Positions 26,326-36,711 of a stretch of 64,000 bases of DNA are shown here, piece after piece. The notes below the pieces were generated by a model that worked only from the letters and a program-made list of their open reading frames with translations, searched no databases and had not been told where the DNA came from. This DNA comes from JAAUTT01 sp038213375 (GTDB lineage Bacteria > Bacteroidota > Bacteroidia > Bacteroidales > JAAUTT01), in contig JBBQTB010000016.1 of NCBI GenBank assembly GCA_038213375.1, positions 56,544 to 120,543 on the forward strand. The letters run 5' to 3'. Each line of letters starts with the position of its first letter. The stretch's first letter is position 1. Position numbers and translations under genes: made by a program.

Positions 26326-28227
26326 TCAATATGCCCGTCGATCCTTACCTTCTACGTAATTTATAAATGAGGTGTTAGATACCTTATTACCACCTGGAGT
26401 TGGATAGTCGCCGGTAAAATACCAATCACCCAAATCGTTTGGAATAGCTTGGTGCAGGTTTTCAACAGTTTGATAAATTACCTCAACTTCTGCTTTGGTC
26501 TCAGGTGTGCGAAGCATTGCAGCAATTTTTTTCGATATCTCTTCGGGGGTGAAAGGAGCATAAATAGCTTTTACCTGGTTCTTTATCTGGCTTTTAGGAA
26601 GTTCCATATTTTCCTTGCAACGCTTATAAACTTCGTTAATAACATGCAATTTTCCGGTTTCTTTTAAAAGTGAAATTGCTGCCTGAAAAGCAATAAAATC
26701 GCTAAGTTTAGCCATATCGATACCGTAGCAATCGGGGTAACGAATTTGCGGTGATGAAGAAACAATGATAATTTTCCGTGGATTAAGCCGGTCAAGAATT
26801 TTTATGATGCTATGCTTTAAGGTTGTGCCACGCACAATGGAGTCGTCAATAACCACCAGATTGTCAGTATCTTTTTTAACCGTATCGTAGGTGATATCAT
26901 ACACGTGACCTACCATGTTATTGCGACCTTTGTCCTGCGAAATAAACGTGCGGAGCTTGGCATCCTTGATGGCTACTTTCTCAACCCTGAAATTATCGTT
27001 CATAATTGTATCAAGTAACCCGGGTGTAAGATTAGGGCCTGCCTCAAGAATTCGTTTCTTCTTTCGTTCATTCATGTAATCTTCCATGCCCTTTATCATG
27101 CCATAAAAAGCCGTTTCGGCAGTATTAGGAATGAATGAAAAAACCGTATTTTCCAAATCATAATTCACAGCCTTCAGAATGTCGGGAATCAGAAGTTCAC
27201 CGAGCTTTTTACGTTCACGATAAATATCACAATCACTACCACGCGAAAAATAAATGCGTTCGAACGAACACGACTTGCGTTGCTGCGATTCGCGAACCTG
27301 TTCTTCCGACACTTGACCGTTTTTTTTAACAATAAAGGCATGTCCCGGTTTTAATTCCTTAATATCAGAAGATTTTAAGTTGAATGCGGTCTGTATAACC
27401 GGACGTTCGGAAGCCACCACGGCTACTTCATCATCAAAATAATAAAACGCGGGACGAATTCCCCATGGATCGCGGCATACAAAAGAATCGCCATGCCCAA
27501 TAACTCCGGCAATAGCATATCCCCCATCCCACCGTTTGCTCGATTCTTTCAATATAGACTTAACGTCCATGTTTTCGGCAATCAACTTGGTGATCTCAAT
27601 ATTTTCCTTGTTTTCAACTTTAAACTTGTCAAACAGTTTTTGAACCTCCCTATCAAGAAAATGGCCAACATTTTCAAGTATGGTAACTGTATCAGAAAAA
27701 TCTTTGGGGTGTTGTCCGAGGTTTATAAGAATTTCGAAAAGTTCGTCAACATTGGTTAGGTTGAAATTCCCTGCCATTATAAGATTACGGGTTTTCCAGT
27801 TATTGACCCGTAAAACGGGATGAACATTATTGATGGTGTTATTACCAAATGTTCCGTACCGTAAATGTCCAAGATAAATTTCGCCTGCAAAGGGCAGATA
27901 TTGTTTGGATGCATATGGATCATCAATAATCCCCGGATGATCCTTTTTGATATCATCAAAGTCCTTGTTAATCTTACGAAAAACATGATCGATGGAATTA
28001 TCTTCAATGGATCGATGCCGATGGATGAATTCTCTGCCTGGTTCTGAATCTAATTTCAAGCAAGCCACGCCAGCTCCATCCTGACCTCGATTACGTTGTT
28101 TTTCCATCAACAGGTAAAGCTTTTGCAAGCCATACATCCATGTTCCGTATTTTAATTGATAATATTCCAGCGGCTTTAATAGCCTTACCATTGCGATACC
28201 ACAATCATGCTGCAACTCATCACTCAT
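26326..28227 (-). CDS. purF: Amidophosphoribosyltransferase (PurF-like, long form)
   Basis: A 633-residue enzyme of the glutamine PRPP amidotransferase family, which makes phosphoribosylamine in the first step of purine synthesis. The class-II glutaminase nucleophile is Cys9 (HDCGIAMV), implying removal of an eight-residue propeptide. RNRGQDGAGVA is the glutamine-site motif and VVIDDSIVRGTT is the PRPP-binding loop. It is about 130 residues longer than E. coli PurF, with inserts and a C-terminal extension, as in a second PurF-like class seen in Bacteroidota. It is last in an apparent operon after the LEA-like and SPOR genes (15-bp gap). Whether it is the main PurF or a paralogue is not decidable here. 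Confidence 0.88.
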   Translation of the reverse strand: MSDELQHDCGIAMVRLLKPLEYYQLKYGTWMYGLQKLYLLMEKQRNRGQDGAGVACLKLDSEPGREFIHRHRSIEDNSIDHVFRKINKDFDDIKKDHPGIIDDPYASKQYLPFAGEIYLGHLRYGTFGNNTINNVHPVLRVNNWKTRNLIMAGNFNLTNVDELFEILINLGQHPKDFSDTVTILENVGHFLDREVQKLFDKFKVENKENIEITKLIAENMDVKSILKESSKRWDGGYAIAGVIGHGDSFVCRDPWGIRPAFYYFDDEVAVVASERPVIQTAFNLKSSDIKELKPGHAFIVKKNGQVSEEQVRESQQRKSCSFERIYFSRGSDCDIYRERKKLGELLIPDILKAVNYDLENTVFSFIPNTAETAFYGMIKGMEDYMNERKKKRILEAGPNLTPGLLDTIMNDNFRVEKVAIKDAKLRTFISQDKGRNNMVGHVYDITYDTVKKDTDNLVVIDDSIVRGTTLKHSIIKILDRLNPRKIIIVSSSPQIRYPDCYGIDMAKLSDFIAFQAAISLLKETGKLHVINEVYKRCKENMELPKSQIKNQVKAIYAPFTPEEISKKIAAMLRTPETKAEVEVIYQTVENLHQAIPNDLGDWYFTGDYPTPGGNKVSNTSFINYVEGKDRRAY

Positions 28228-28242
28228 GTATTCCTTCTTATT

Positions 28243-28704
28243 TTAAAGTTTTGAATAATCAATATTTGCTGAAACGATAAAAGCATTGGGGAAAAATATC
28301 TCAATTTGCTTTTTCATGCGGAAGGCATCAGGTATTGTTCGGAAATCCCCTACATAAATTTTCCAGTAAGGAGCCTCGTATTTTGGATAAGGTTCAATGT
28401 CAGGGAAATTACTCATGAATTTCGATTTTACTTCGCGCGTCCGTTTATCTGCTCCTTGCTTAGCATCTGAAAAAATCCAGATACGATACCCGGGAATAGT
28501 TCTTTTATGCGGATTATTATCGATATATCGGGCAATAAGATTGTCAATTTTTTTATCCTGAACAATCTGAACTTGACCCTTTCCACTCTCGGATTGTTGT
28601 AGCGATTTGATAATAAGATGCTGGTTATATGACGATGTGGTTTGCGAAAAGAGATATGAAGTAGCAAAAATCAATAAAATACAGAAGGTTAAGAGACGGT
28701 TCAT
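28243..28704 (-). CDS. SPOR-domain-like exported protein
   Basis: A 153-residue protein with a signal peptide (MNRLLTFCILLIFATSYLFSQ) and a C-terminal SPOR-like fold (about 75-150: GYRIWIFSDAKQGADKRTREVKSKF and WKIYVGDFRT...). SPOR domains bind denuded peptidoglycan glycan strands, often at septa. The start was moved to the ATG at 28704 because it begins the signal peptide. It lies between the LEA-like lipoprotein gene and purF on the same strand. Confidence 0.8.
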   Translation of the reverse strand: MNRLLTFCILLIFATSYLFSQTTSSYNQHLIIKSLQQSESGKGQVQIVQDKKIDNLIARYIDNNPHKRTIPGYRIWIFSDAKQGADKRTREVKSKFMSNFPDIEPYPKYEAPYWKIYVGDFRTIPDAFRMKKQIEIFFPNAFIVSANIDYSKL

Positions 28705-28781
28705 CGCGCAAGAATATCTTCGTTTTTCCGGTGCAAAATTAATCAAAATTTTAAACGAATGGGATATTCCCAAACTTTCCC

Positions 28782-29240
28782 TTATCGTGTCAATTTATAG
28801 TCTTCTATTTCAATAGTTTTAAAATACAAAAAAGATTGAACTTTTATTTTTCCCGATAAACGGATGTCCGCATTATTTCCCTGCACCAATTGATAGGCCG
28901 AAGCCAATCCACCTGTTAAATTCGTTATTTCCACCACTATTTTAACATTGTAATCTTTTGCAGATTTCGCTGAAATAACCAAATTTTCCATCTGCTTAAT
29001 TTTGCCAACCTCATTATTGTTAACAAAAACTTTCAGATCGCCACTCTTAATTTTTAACCTGTACGGATTAGGATTTTCGATAGGCACAGTAATTTGAAGG
29101 GTAATCAGGTTATTATTCAAACCTTTCATTTGAACGTTTTTGATCTCTCCTATCTTCAATTCCTCAAGTTTTACACAACCCATCATTGAAATTGCCATCA
29201 GAAATGCAACAACAATGCTAATAATTTTGAAAGTCTTCAT
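28782..29240 (-). CDS. LEA-type-2-like lipoprotein
   Basis: A 152-residue predicted lipoprotein. The signal peptide ends in a lipobox (SMMGC, Cys22), so it should be lipid-anchored. The mature part has the LEA14/WHy-like beta pattern (ITLQITVPIENPNPYRLKIKSGDLKVFVNN), a fold found in stress-related and envelope proteins. The start at 29240 fits the signal peptide; the longer frame adds 16 unlike residues. It is the first gene of the three-gene unit ending in purF. Confidence 0.8.
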   Translation of the reverse strand: MKTFKIISIVVAFLMAISMMGCVKLEELKIGEIKNVQMKGLNNNLITLQITVPIENPNPYRLKIKSGDLKVFVNNNEVGKIKQMENLVISAKSAKDYNVKIVVEITNLTGGLASAYQLVQGNNADIRLSGKIKVQSFLYFKTIEIEDYKLTR

Positions 29241-29434
29241 TTTATGTATTATTTTTAAAGTCGTAAAAATAAGTTTGTTATAAGACATTTAATACTTGGC
29301 ACTCAGTACTCAATTTTTTTAATTTGCAACTGCAATATTAATGCTTAATTTTCGGCATCAAATATTATTTCGACGACTAAGTGATTAATAAATTACACAA
29401 AATAGATTTGAATCATTTCCTAAAATTGAATTTT

Positions 29435-31495
29435 ATGAATAGAAACGCTTCCGCCCTGATAATTATTTTAGTCCTTGCTCTTTTTTCGTGCAAACCGAAA
29501 ACAAATACTTCCAACTTAACATCATCACTGCAAATGAATATCATTGATTCTCTAACCGTAAAAGCGGCCTCAGATTCACTAAGGGCGAAGTATCCCAATG
29601 CCAACACAAACGATATTACTGCCGGGGTAAAACAAGTTGCCCGCTTTTGGATGTCGACCGACGGAACAACCATTGAGTTTGTGAAATTCTGCACCGGAAA
29701 TTATTTAGCAACAGAAGCTGAAAAACTTGTTACTTTCGAAAAAATTTCACGTAACATGGAGGTTCTGAATGGATATTATAATAAAATATCATTGTCTCTT
29801 AAAGAACCACTTCACCTTACCGGTGGCGATATAACTACTGTTGATCAGATGTTTGGCGGTTACGAGCCGTCGAGTCATTTAGGTGATGATTTCATCAAGA
29901 ATAAGATCGCCTTTTTTGTTCTTTTGAATTACAAATTTTATAGTTTGCCTGAGAAAACAGAGTTGAGTTCGAAGTGGACACGGCAACAATGGGCATTAGC
30001 GCGTCTGGGCGAGCTATGCAAATCGCGTATTCCGGGAGAGCTACTTCTTACTTATGGAGATGTGGTTACCAAGGCTGATACCTATATTTCGGAATACAAT
30101 ATTTTTATGGGAAATCTTATCAACGCGAAGCACGAAAAGCTATTCCCTGCCGATATGAAACTAATTACCCATTGGGGTCTGCGCGACGAGCTAAAGTCAA
30201 ACTACAAAGCTGATCGTGGATTGGAAAAGCAACGGATAATTTATGCCGTGATGAATCATATCATCAACCAGGATATTCCCAGTGAGGTTATTAATTCGGG
30301 AAAATACCAGTGGAATCCGTTTATCAATAAAATATATGACAATCAAAAGGAAGTGGCAATTAACCCGGAACCAAATACACGTTACGAATGGTTGCTCAAC
30401 AACTTTAAAGCGTTAAAGGCAATGGATGCTTACAATCCATTTTTTCCCACCTATATCAAAGCTCAATTCGAGAGCAATATGGAAATTCCTCAACCCGATG
30501 TTGAGAAACTTTTCGTGGAATTGGTCAGTTCCCCTGAGGTAAAAAAAGTAGCTTCCCTCATTGAAAAACGTTTGGGACGCAAGCTGGAGCCATTCGATAT
30601 CTGGTATGATGGTTTCAAGGCTCGCGGTAACGTGAATACAGCTGAACTTGACAAAACCACACGAAAGAAATACCCTAATGCTGAAGCATTTGAACGCGAC
30701 ATACCTAACCTACTTTTAAATCTTGGCTTTAAAGCAGATAAAGCTTCGTTCATAGCCTCAAAGATTCAGGTAGATGCGGCTCGTGGATCCGGACATGCCT
30801 GGGGCTCACAAATGAAGGGCGACAAAGCACATCTTCGTACACGAATTGGTAAGGATGGGATGGATTATAAGGGCTTTAATATTGCCGTACACGAATTTGG
30901 CCATTGTGTGGAGCAAACTCTTACGCTGTACGATATAGATTATTACTTGCTTAACGGAGTGCCGAACACCGCATTTACCGAAGCCCTGGCCTTTATCTTT
31001 CAGAAACGCGATTTGGAACTTTTAGGCATAAAAGACAACAATCCACTAAAATCCGATCTTATGGCATTGGATATATTCTGGTCGAACTACGAGATTATGG
31101 GTGTTTCAATGGTTGACATGAATGTTTGGAAATGGCTCTATCAACATCAGGATGCTACCAAAGAACAGCTGAAAGAAGCTGTGATTATAATTGCTAAAGA
31201 CATTTGGAACAAATATTATGCAGAAATTTTTGGAGTAAAAGATCAATCGATACTAGCAGTATACTCGCACATGATCGATAACCCGCTATATCTTTCGGCG
31301 TATCCGATTGGACACCTCATCGATTTCCAGATTGAAAAAGCTATTGAAGGAAAGAATTTTGCCGACGAGGTAATGCGTATCTATAGCCATGGACGTATTA
31401 TTCCGCAGGTGTGGCTGAAGGAAAATCTGGGTCAGGAACTATCCGACAAACCGCTGCTCGAAGCTGTTGATAGGGCTTTAAACAAAGTGAAATAG
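29435..31495 (+). CDS. HEXXH zinc-metallopeptidase lipoprotein
   Basis: A 686-residue exported lipoprotein. The lipobox ends ALFSC (Cys19). A zinc-protease motif HEFGH sits in FNIAVHEFGHCVEQ, and a downstream Glu in NTAFTEALAFIFQ about 30 residues later is positioned as third ligand, the gluzincin layout. The domain is large and mostly helical, resembling M3/oligopeptidase-like enzymes, but I do not recognise a named family. The start was moved to the ATG at 29435, which begins the signal peptide. It would act at the cell surface or in the periplasm on peptides; the substrate is unknown. A strong bidirectional terminator follows. Confidence 0.82.
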   Translation: MNRNASALIIILVLALFSCKPKTNTSNLTSSLQMNIIDSLTVKAASDSLRAKYPNANTNDITAGVKQVARFWMSTDGTTIEFVKFCTGNYLATEAEKLVTFEKISRNMEVLNGYYNKISLSLKEPLHLTGGDITTVDQMFGGYEPSSHLGDDFIKNKIAFFVLLNYKFYSLPEKTELSSKWTRQQWALARLGELCKSRIPGELLLTYGDVVTKADTYISEYNIFMGNLINAKHEKLFPADMKLITHWGLRDELKSNYKADRGLEKQRIIYAVMNHIINQDIPSEVINSGKYQWNPFINKIYDNQKEVAINPEPNTRYEWLLNNFKALKAMDAYNPFFPTYIKAQFESNMEIPQPDVEKLFVELVSSPEVKKVASLIEKRLGRKLEPFDIWYDGFKARGNVNTAELDKTTRKKYPNAEAFERDIPNLLLNLGFKADKASFIASKIQVDAARGSGHAWGSQMKGDKAHLRTRIGKDGMDYKGFNIAVHEFGHCVEQTLTLYDIDYYLLNGVPNTAFTEALAFIFQKRDLELLGIKDNNPLKSDLMALDIFWSNYEIMGVSMVDMNVWKWLYQHQDATKEQLKEAVIIIAKDIWNKYYAEIFGVKDQSILAVYSHMIDNPLYLSAYPIGHLIDFQIEKAIEGKNFADEVMRIYSHGRIIPQVWLKENLGQELSDKPLLEAVDRALNKVK

Positions 31496-31500
31496 ACACA

Positions 31501-31543
31501 AAAACACGAAGTTTTAGTAATAACTAAACTTCGTGTTTTTGTT
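31501..31543. terminator. Bidirectional terminator
   Basis: The arms AAAACACGAAGTTTTAG (31501-31517) and CTAAACTTCGTGTTTT (31524-31539) form a long stem with A- and T-runs outside. It lies between convergent genes and serves both. Confidence 0.88.
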
Positions 31544-31552
31544 TTCAAATAT

Positions 31553-32686
31553 CTATTTAAAATCGATTGTCAATTCGTTAACCGATTTAGGATTAAACGG
31601 AGTAAGCAGTTTGATGCGGCTTGCAAGAGCATCGTATTTTGCATCAGGCGATTTGCCTGCCTGGATAAATCCAGCATTGTCGAAATAACCAGGTGCATCA
31701 GCATTCTGCAGATATTTTGAAAGTTCGGTGGAATCAATGTGAAATTTTGTAACATCGAAATACCATTTGTTAATCTGTATGGTGAGAACATTCTTAATAG
31801 AATAATCGTCGAGCAAAACCTTACGGGTACTGTTATCCAATGTGCTTGGAGGAAGTCCAACCTCAGCAACACCAATGTTTTCGGTACTTAATCCTGAAGC
31901 GGTAAAGGCCCAGTCGAACCCAGTGCTTTCGGTGAAGAATTTAGCGTTTGGATGATCTGAATTTCCAAGTACATCCACGTTATTCCCTTTTTTACCTACA
32001 AACATCTTAAGGGAATGAAGGGCAAACTGGTCGATACGGGCATCGGGCAATGGTAAGTTGGCTATGTCAACAATCATGTGCGAATCATAATCATTAGTAG
32101 CTATTTCTGAGTATTCGATGCGGAATGTGGCATCGAGTGATGCTTTGTTTTTGTCCCTGTCGATATGGTAAGGACGAATTATTGCAATACCCTCAATTGG
32201 TGTTGGGTTCCAGAGTATCTGCATGGCCTTGCCTCCATCAACTTCGCCTTCAGATGCTGCATCGGTAATGGTTAACATGTATCTCCAGGTACGGCCGTTG
32301 TATTCAATGTTTTCTTTTACTACCAGATTTTTAACGCGATTGTCGTCGTTGCTTTGGTAGCTAAGCACCATGGGGCGGTCGATATGATACAATGCAATGG
32401 CTCCGATAATTTTTTCAACAATGTCGCCTGCTCCTTTGCCAACAGCAATAAAGGTTTTAAGGTTTTGGTAAATGGCATTGCCTTTTATTGTATCGGCATT
32501 GGTTGCTAAAGCTGATTTTGTTGTTGTAGAGGTGCTGCTTAACGAAGCCGGGATTTCTACTTTAAAACGTGCAGGAAGGATTCCGGTGTCGGATTGGGTA
32601 CTATTAGGTTCGTTCTTTTGGCAACTTTGAATAAATAAAGTTACTACGATAAGTGATACTGAGAAAATGATACGTAAATTTTTCAT
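31553..32686 (-). CDS. Lipoprotein of unknown function
   Basis: A 377-residue predicted lipoprotein with signal peptide MKNLRIIFSVSLIVVTLFIQSC (Cys22) and a Ser/Thr-rich linker, followed by a mixed alpha/beta body. I do not recognise the family; no catalytic motif is evident. The start at 32686 fits the lipobox; the longer frame to 32749 adds 21 residues with no homologous style. It is separated from the HEXXH gene by a bidirectional terminator. Confidence 0.75.
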   Translation of the reverse strand: MKNLRIIFSVSLIVVTLFIQSCQKNEPNSTQSDTGILPARFKVEIPASLSSTSTTTKSALATNADTIKGNAIYQNLKTFIAVGKGAGDIVEKIIGAIALYHIDRPMVLSYQSNDDNRVKNLVVKENIEYNGRTWRYMLTITDAASEGEVDGGKAMQILWNPTPIEGIAIIRPYHIDRDKNKASLDATFRIEYSEIATNDYDSHMIVDIANLPLPDARIDQFALHSLKMFVGKKGNNVDVLGNSDHPNAKFFTESTGFDWAFTASGLSTENIGVAEVGLPPSTLDNSTRKVLLDDYSIKNVLTIQINKWYFDVTKFHIDSTELSKYLQNADAPGYFDNAGFIQAGKSPDAKYDALASRIKLLTPFNPKSVNELTIDFK

Positions 32687-33119
32687 GATACTTTTATTTT
32701 TTATGGTTATTAAATTTCTGTTCTTATGAACCGTTTTCACCAATATCACACAGAAAATATAAAGTACCCTGATGCGACATGAAAGTTTTTTAAAGTTTTT
32801 TTTGAATGACCATATTTATTGCATCCACACAATAAATTATTCGTGCATTCGTGGCTTTTATTTAAAATAACGTATGCGTTTATAAAGAAGGTAAGGCATT
32901 AGTATATTAACGCGTAAAATAACACAATTCCGAACTCAGGTAAAAGTTGCAAAAAGGTCATAAATTTCTTAATCCCATCTTAATATCATCTTAATTCAAA
33001 ATTAATTAAATTCTTCATTCGCTTGTCTATTTTTGGATAAAATTAAGTTGTTCAAAGACGCTGCCCAAACAATTACCAAAAGTCTTTGAGAAGTACAAAC
33101 CCATTTAAAATTCAAAATT
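32687..33119 (+). promoter_or_regulatory. Divergent intergenic region with promoter of ECF sigma gene
   Basis: A 433-base gene-free region. A -7 box TATTTTTG (33028-33035, consensus TAnnTTTG) lies 85 bases before the sigma-factor start codon. No clear -33 box is seen. The remaining sequence is AT-rich with no conserved structure I can identify. Confidence 0.4.
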
Positions 33120-33626
33120 ATGACAGCCATTGAATTTAATCACCAACTGCTATCCCTCGAAGATAAATTAAAGCGTTTTGCATATACTTTAACTTATAAC
33201 AAAGAGGTTGCAAAAGATTTAGTACAGGATACCATGTTAAAAGCTATTACATACAGGGAGCAGTTTCGAATTGATACCAACTTGAAAGCATGGGCTTATA
33301 CCATTATGAAGAATACTTTTATAAATAATTACAGAAAAAATAGCCGACACAAGACCATTTTCGATAATACCCCTAACTTATTTTATCTTAGTTATACGAA
33401 GGAAGCGGGAGACATTTCCGCCGAATCGGCTTGTTCGGAAAAAGAGATTAAAAAAGAAATTGATAAGCTGGATGATGATTTGAAGATTCCTTTCAAAATG
33501 CATATTGAAGGATTTAAATATAAAGAAATAGCTGAAAAGCTTGACTTGAAAATAGGTACAGTTAAGAGTCGTATTTTCTTTTCCAGAAAAAAATTAATGG
33601 ATTTACTGGAACCAACCCCTTTTTAA
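33120..33626 (+). CDS. ECF-type RNA polymerase sigma factor (paralogue 1)
   Basis: A 168-residue sigma-70 region 2/4 protein. Region 2 (about 10-80: DLVQDTMLKAITYREQF, TNLKAWAYTIMKNTFINNYRK) and region 4 (about 115-160: FKMHIEGFKYKEIAEKLDLKIGTVKSRI) are clear. No anti-sigma gene follows; the next gene is gcvP on the other strand. A close paralogue lies at 45363-45866. The shared N-terminus (MTA-EFNHQL-SLEDKL) suggests recent duplication or two members of one Bacteroidota ECF group. Without an adjacent membrane anti-sigma factor it may be regulated transcriptionally. Confidence 0.9.
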   Translation: MTAIEFNHQLLSLEDKLKRFAYTLTYNKEVAKDLVQDTMLKAITYREQFRIDTNLKAWAYTIMKNTFINNYRKNSRHKTIFDNTPNLFYLSYTKEAGDISAESACSEKEIKKEIDKLDDDLKIPFKMHIEGFKYKEIAEKLDLKIGTVKSRIFFSRKKLMDLLEPTPF

Positions 33627-33695
33627 CTTCCGGAACTTAATACCTTTAAAAAACATATAAGATAAATAGTAGTGTTTAGGTAGTTAGTAGTTTAA

Positions 33696-33726
33696 GTAAG
33701 GTTATGTCGTGACGACATGACCTTAC
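33696..33726. terminator. Long hairpin after ECF sigma gene
   Basis: A 14-bp stem (GTAAGGTTATGTCG at 33696-33709 with CGACATGACCTTAC at 33713-33726, one G-T wobble) and a three-base loop TGA lie between convergent genes. The T-run is weak, so it may be a terminator or an RNA end-stabilising structure. Confidence 0.55.
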
Positions 33727-33837
33727 TATTTTACAAACATTCCCTTGCACATTAACTCTTAATACTTGGTTACTGCATGTTTAAGGCAATTTTAATCGAT
33801 TCGTTATATTTTAAGTTTTTAAACATAAAAACTCACG

Positions 33838-36711
33838 TTACTTATTCTCATACAATGCAATAGGCGCACATGTACAGATAAGGTTACGGTCACCAAAAGC
33901 GTCGTCAATTCTACTTACTGTTGGCCAAAACTTATTTTCTCTGATCCATTCGAGTGGAAATGCCGCTTGTTCCCTACTATATTCGTGGTTCCAATCACTT
34001 TCTAGCAGTACATCGTTAGGATGAGGGGCATTTTTCAGCATATTATCTTTCCGGTCTGCCTTATTTTGAGAAATATCCTGAATTTCTCCATGAATGGAAA
34101 TCATTGCTTCAACGAACCGGTCAAGCTCTTGTAATGACTCACTTTCAGTTGGCTCAATCATAAGTGTGCCATGCACTGGAAATGAAAGCGTAGGAGCATG
34201 AAAGCCATAGTCTATAAGCCGTTTGGAAATATCAGTTTCTGTAATTTCCGAGATTGATTTAAACGACCTGCAATCAAGAATCATTTCATGGGCAACAAAT
34301 CCATTAGTTCCGGTATATAGTAGATTATAATAATCTTTAAGACAGGCTGCAAGATAATTAGCATTGAGTATGGCATATTTCGTTGCATTGGTAAGCCCTT
34401 CGCTTCCAAGCATTTTACAGTAAGAATGAGAAATTGATAAAACGCTTGCACTTCCAAATGGTGCAGCTGAAACAGCATGCACGCCTTTTGTTCCTCCGGT
34501 CTTAATAAGTGGATGATTTGGAAGGTATGGTGCTAATTGTTTGGTTACGGCAATAGGTCCCATACCAGGGCCGCCGCCTCCATGAGGAATAGCAAAAGTT
34601 TTATGCAGATTTAGATGGCACACATCGGCTCCAATAGTGGCTGGATTAGTTACACCAACCTGAGCATTCATATTGGCTCCATCCATGTACACCAAACCAC
34701 CATGTTGATGAATAATTTCGGTCATTTCCTTAATGTCCGGTTCGAAAACTCCATGGGTTGAAGGGTAAGTTACCATAAAACCCGCTAGATTTTCCTTATG
34801 TTTTTCGGCTAATTCTTTCAAGAGATCAATACGTATATTGCCCCGATCATCACATGCCACCACTTCTATTTTCATGCCGGCCATTGCGGCACTGGCCGGG
34901 TTAGTTCCATGTGCCGATGATGGAATTAATACCACGTTGCGATGACCCTGATTATTCTGCTGATGATATTCCATAATTACTATCAGTCCGGTAAATTCAC
35001 CTGCTGCACCCGAATTTGGTTGAAATGAAACGGCATCGAAGCCTGTGATTACTTTTAAATAATTTTCAAGTTCTGATACCAATTGGTAGTAACCTTCTGC
35101 CTGATTGGAGGGTACAAAGGGATGAATATCACCAAATTCAGGCCAGCTCATCGCGAACAATTCAGTGGCTGCATTCAGTTTCATCGTGCACGACCCAAGT
35201 GAAATCATTGAATGTGTGAGAGAGATATCTTTACGCTCAAGTTTTTTTATATACCTCATCATTTCAGTTTCGCAATGGTATTTCTGGAACACATCCATTT
35301 TTAGAAACTCACTATGACGATTATATTTTGGCTCGAAAGAAAGTTGATTTTCTGAGTCCGAAACTGTTATTGTACTTTTACCTGCTGCCTCAGCAAATAT
35401 TGAAACCATATCGTTAATATCCTCAATACTAGTGGTCTCGTCAATGCTTATTCCAACATGCGACGAATCAACAAGTCGCACATTGATTTCTTTCTTTACA
35501 GCAAGTTTATCAATTTTGGCGCTGTCGATATCCGTTGGTAATTTAATCAGTAAAGTATCGAAAAAACTCTTGTTTAGCTGTATATAGCCAATTTTTTGAA
35601 TAGCCTTTGCCAAAATTGAGGCTTTCAGGTGAATATTGGTGGCAATATTTTTTAAACCCTCGGGTCCATGATATACGGCATACATTCCAGCCATTGTTGC
35701 CAGAAGTGCCTGAGCAGTGCATATATTGGAAGTAGCCCGTTCACGTTTTATGTGTTGTTCGCGGGTTTGAAGAGCCATACGTAAAGCCCTTTTCCCTCTG
35801 ATATCAACTGAAACACCGATAATTCGACCTGGTAGATTACGTTTAAACTCTTCTCTGGTAGCAAAATAGGCCGCATGTGGACCTCCAAAACCCATTGGTA
35901 TACCAAAGCGCTGGGAAGTGCCGAAAACTATGTCGGCGCCCCATTCTCCGGGAGGGGTTAAAAGAGTTAACGAAAGCAAATCGGCAGCCACACCAATCAT
36001 TATTTCGGACTGGTGAGCCTTTTCTGCAAGACTTTTATAATCGCGTATCTCACCATTAACATCCGGATATTGAATTAAAATACCACAGGTTTTATCGTCA
36101 AAAGTATAATTGAAAATATCCGTAAATATCAATTCTATTTCCAATGCTTTGGCTCTGGAAATTAACACATCTAATGTTTGTGGAAACATTTTTTTATCGA
36201 CAACAATGCGATTAGCTCCATTTTTTACCGCCTTACGTGAGCGGGAATTGAACATCATGATCATAGCTTCGGCAGCAGCAGTGGCTTCATCAAGCAATGA
36301 GGCATTGGCAATGTCCATCCTTGTTAACTCAACTATCACGGTTTGGTAATTTAGCAAAGCTTCCAATCTGCCTTGCGAAATTTCAGCCTGGTAAGGGGTG
36401 TATGAAGTATACCAGCTTGGATTCTCCAGGATATTTCGCTTAATCACCGATGGGAATATGGTGTTATAATATCCCAGACCAATGAATGTGCGGAAAATTT
36501 TATTTTTTGAAGCAATTATTTTAAGCTCTTTCAGATATTCGTATTCATTCAGTGGATCAGGTAAATCGAGAGGTTTGGGTAACCTTATTTTCTCGGGGAC
36601 TGTCTTATCAATTAACTCATCCAGAGTTTTTACTCCGATTTTTTGTAACATTTGCGCTATTTCCTGATCGCGGGGACCAATGTGCCTTGAACTAAAATTA
36701 GAATTAAACAT
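33838..36711 (-). CDS. gcvP: Glycine dehydrogenase (decarboxylating), glycine cleavage P protein
   Basis: A 957-residue full-length homodimeric-type P protein, which decarboxylates glycine with pyridoxal phosphate and transfers aminomethyl to the H protein. Family hallmarks include the N-terminal RHIGPRDQEIAQML, MIPLGSCTMK-like ISLGSCTMKLNAA, and the PLP-lysine segment NLHKTFAIPHGGGGPG. Length matches the fused single-chain form. The H and T proteins are not in the window. It lies downstream of the MBL-fold hydrolase gene and pcm, probably in one transcript (72-bp gap). Confidence 0.97.
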   Translation of the reverse strand: MFNSNFSSRHIGPRDQEIAQMLQKIGVKTLDELIDKTVPEKIRLPKPLDLPDPLNEYEYLKELKIIASKNKIFRTFIGLGYYNTIFPSVIKRNILENPSWYTSYTPYQAEISQGRLEALLNYQTVIVELTRMDIANASLLDEATAAAEAMIMMFNSRSRKAVKNGANRIVVDKKMFPQTLDVLISRAKALEIELIFTDIFNYTFDDKTCGILIQYPDVNGEIRDYKSLAEKAHQSEIMIGVAADLLSLTLLTPPGEWGADIVFGTSQRFGIPMGFGGPHAAYFATREEFKRNLPGRIIGVSVDIRGKRALRMALQTREQHIKRERATSNICTAQALLATMAGMYAVYHGPEGLKNIATNIHLKASILAKAIQKIGYIQLNKSFFDTLLIKLPTDIDSAKIDKLAVKKEINVRLVDSSHVGISIDETTSIEDINDMVSIFAEAAGKSTITVSDSENQLSFEPKYNRHSEFLKMDVFQKYHCETEMMRYIKKLERKDISLTHSMISLGSCTMKLNAATELFAMSWPEFGDIHPFVPSNQAEGYYQLVSELENYLKVITGFDAVSFQPNSGAAGEFTGLIVIMEYHQQNNQGHRNVVLIPSSAHGTNPASAAMAGMKIEVVACDDRGNIRIDLLKELAEKHKENLAGFMVTYPSTHGVFEPDIKEMTEIIHQHGGLVYMDGANMNAQVGVTNPATIGADVCHLNLHKTFAIPHGGGGPGMGPIAVTKQLAPYLPNHPLIKTGGTKGVHAVSAAPFGSASVLSISHSYCKMLGSEGLTNATKYAILNANYLAACLKDYYNLLYTGTNGFVAHEMILDCRSFKSISEITETDISKRLIDYGFHAPTLSFPVHGTLMIEPTESESLQELDRFVEAMISIHGEIQDISQNKADRKDNMLKNAPHPNDVLLESDWNHEYSREQAAFPLEWIRENKFWPTVSRIDDAFGDRNLICTCAPIALYENK

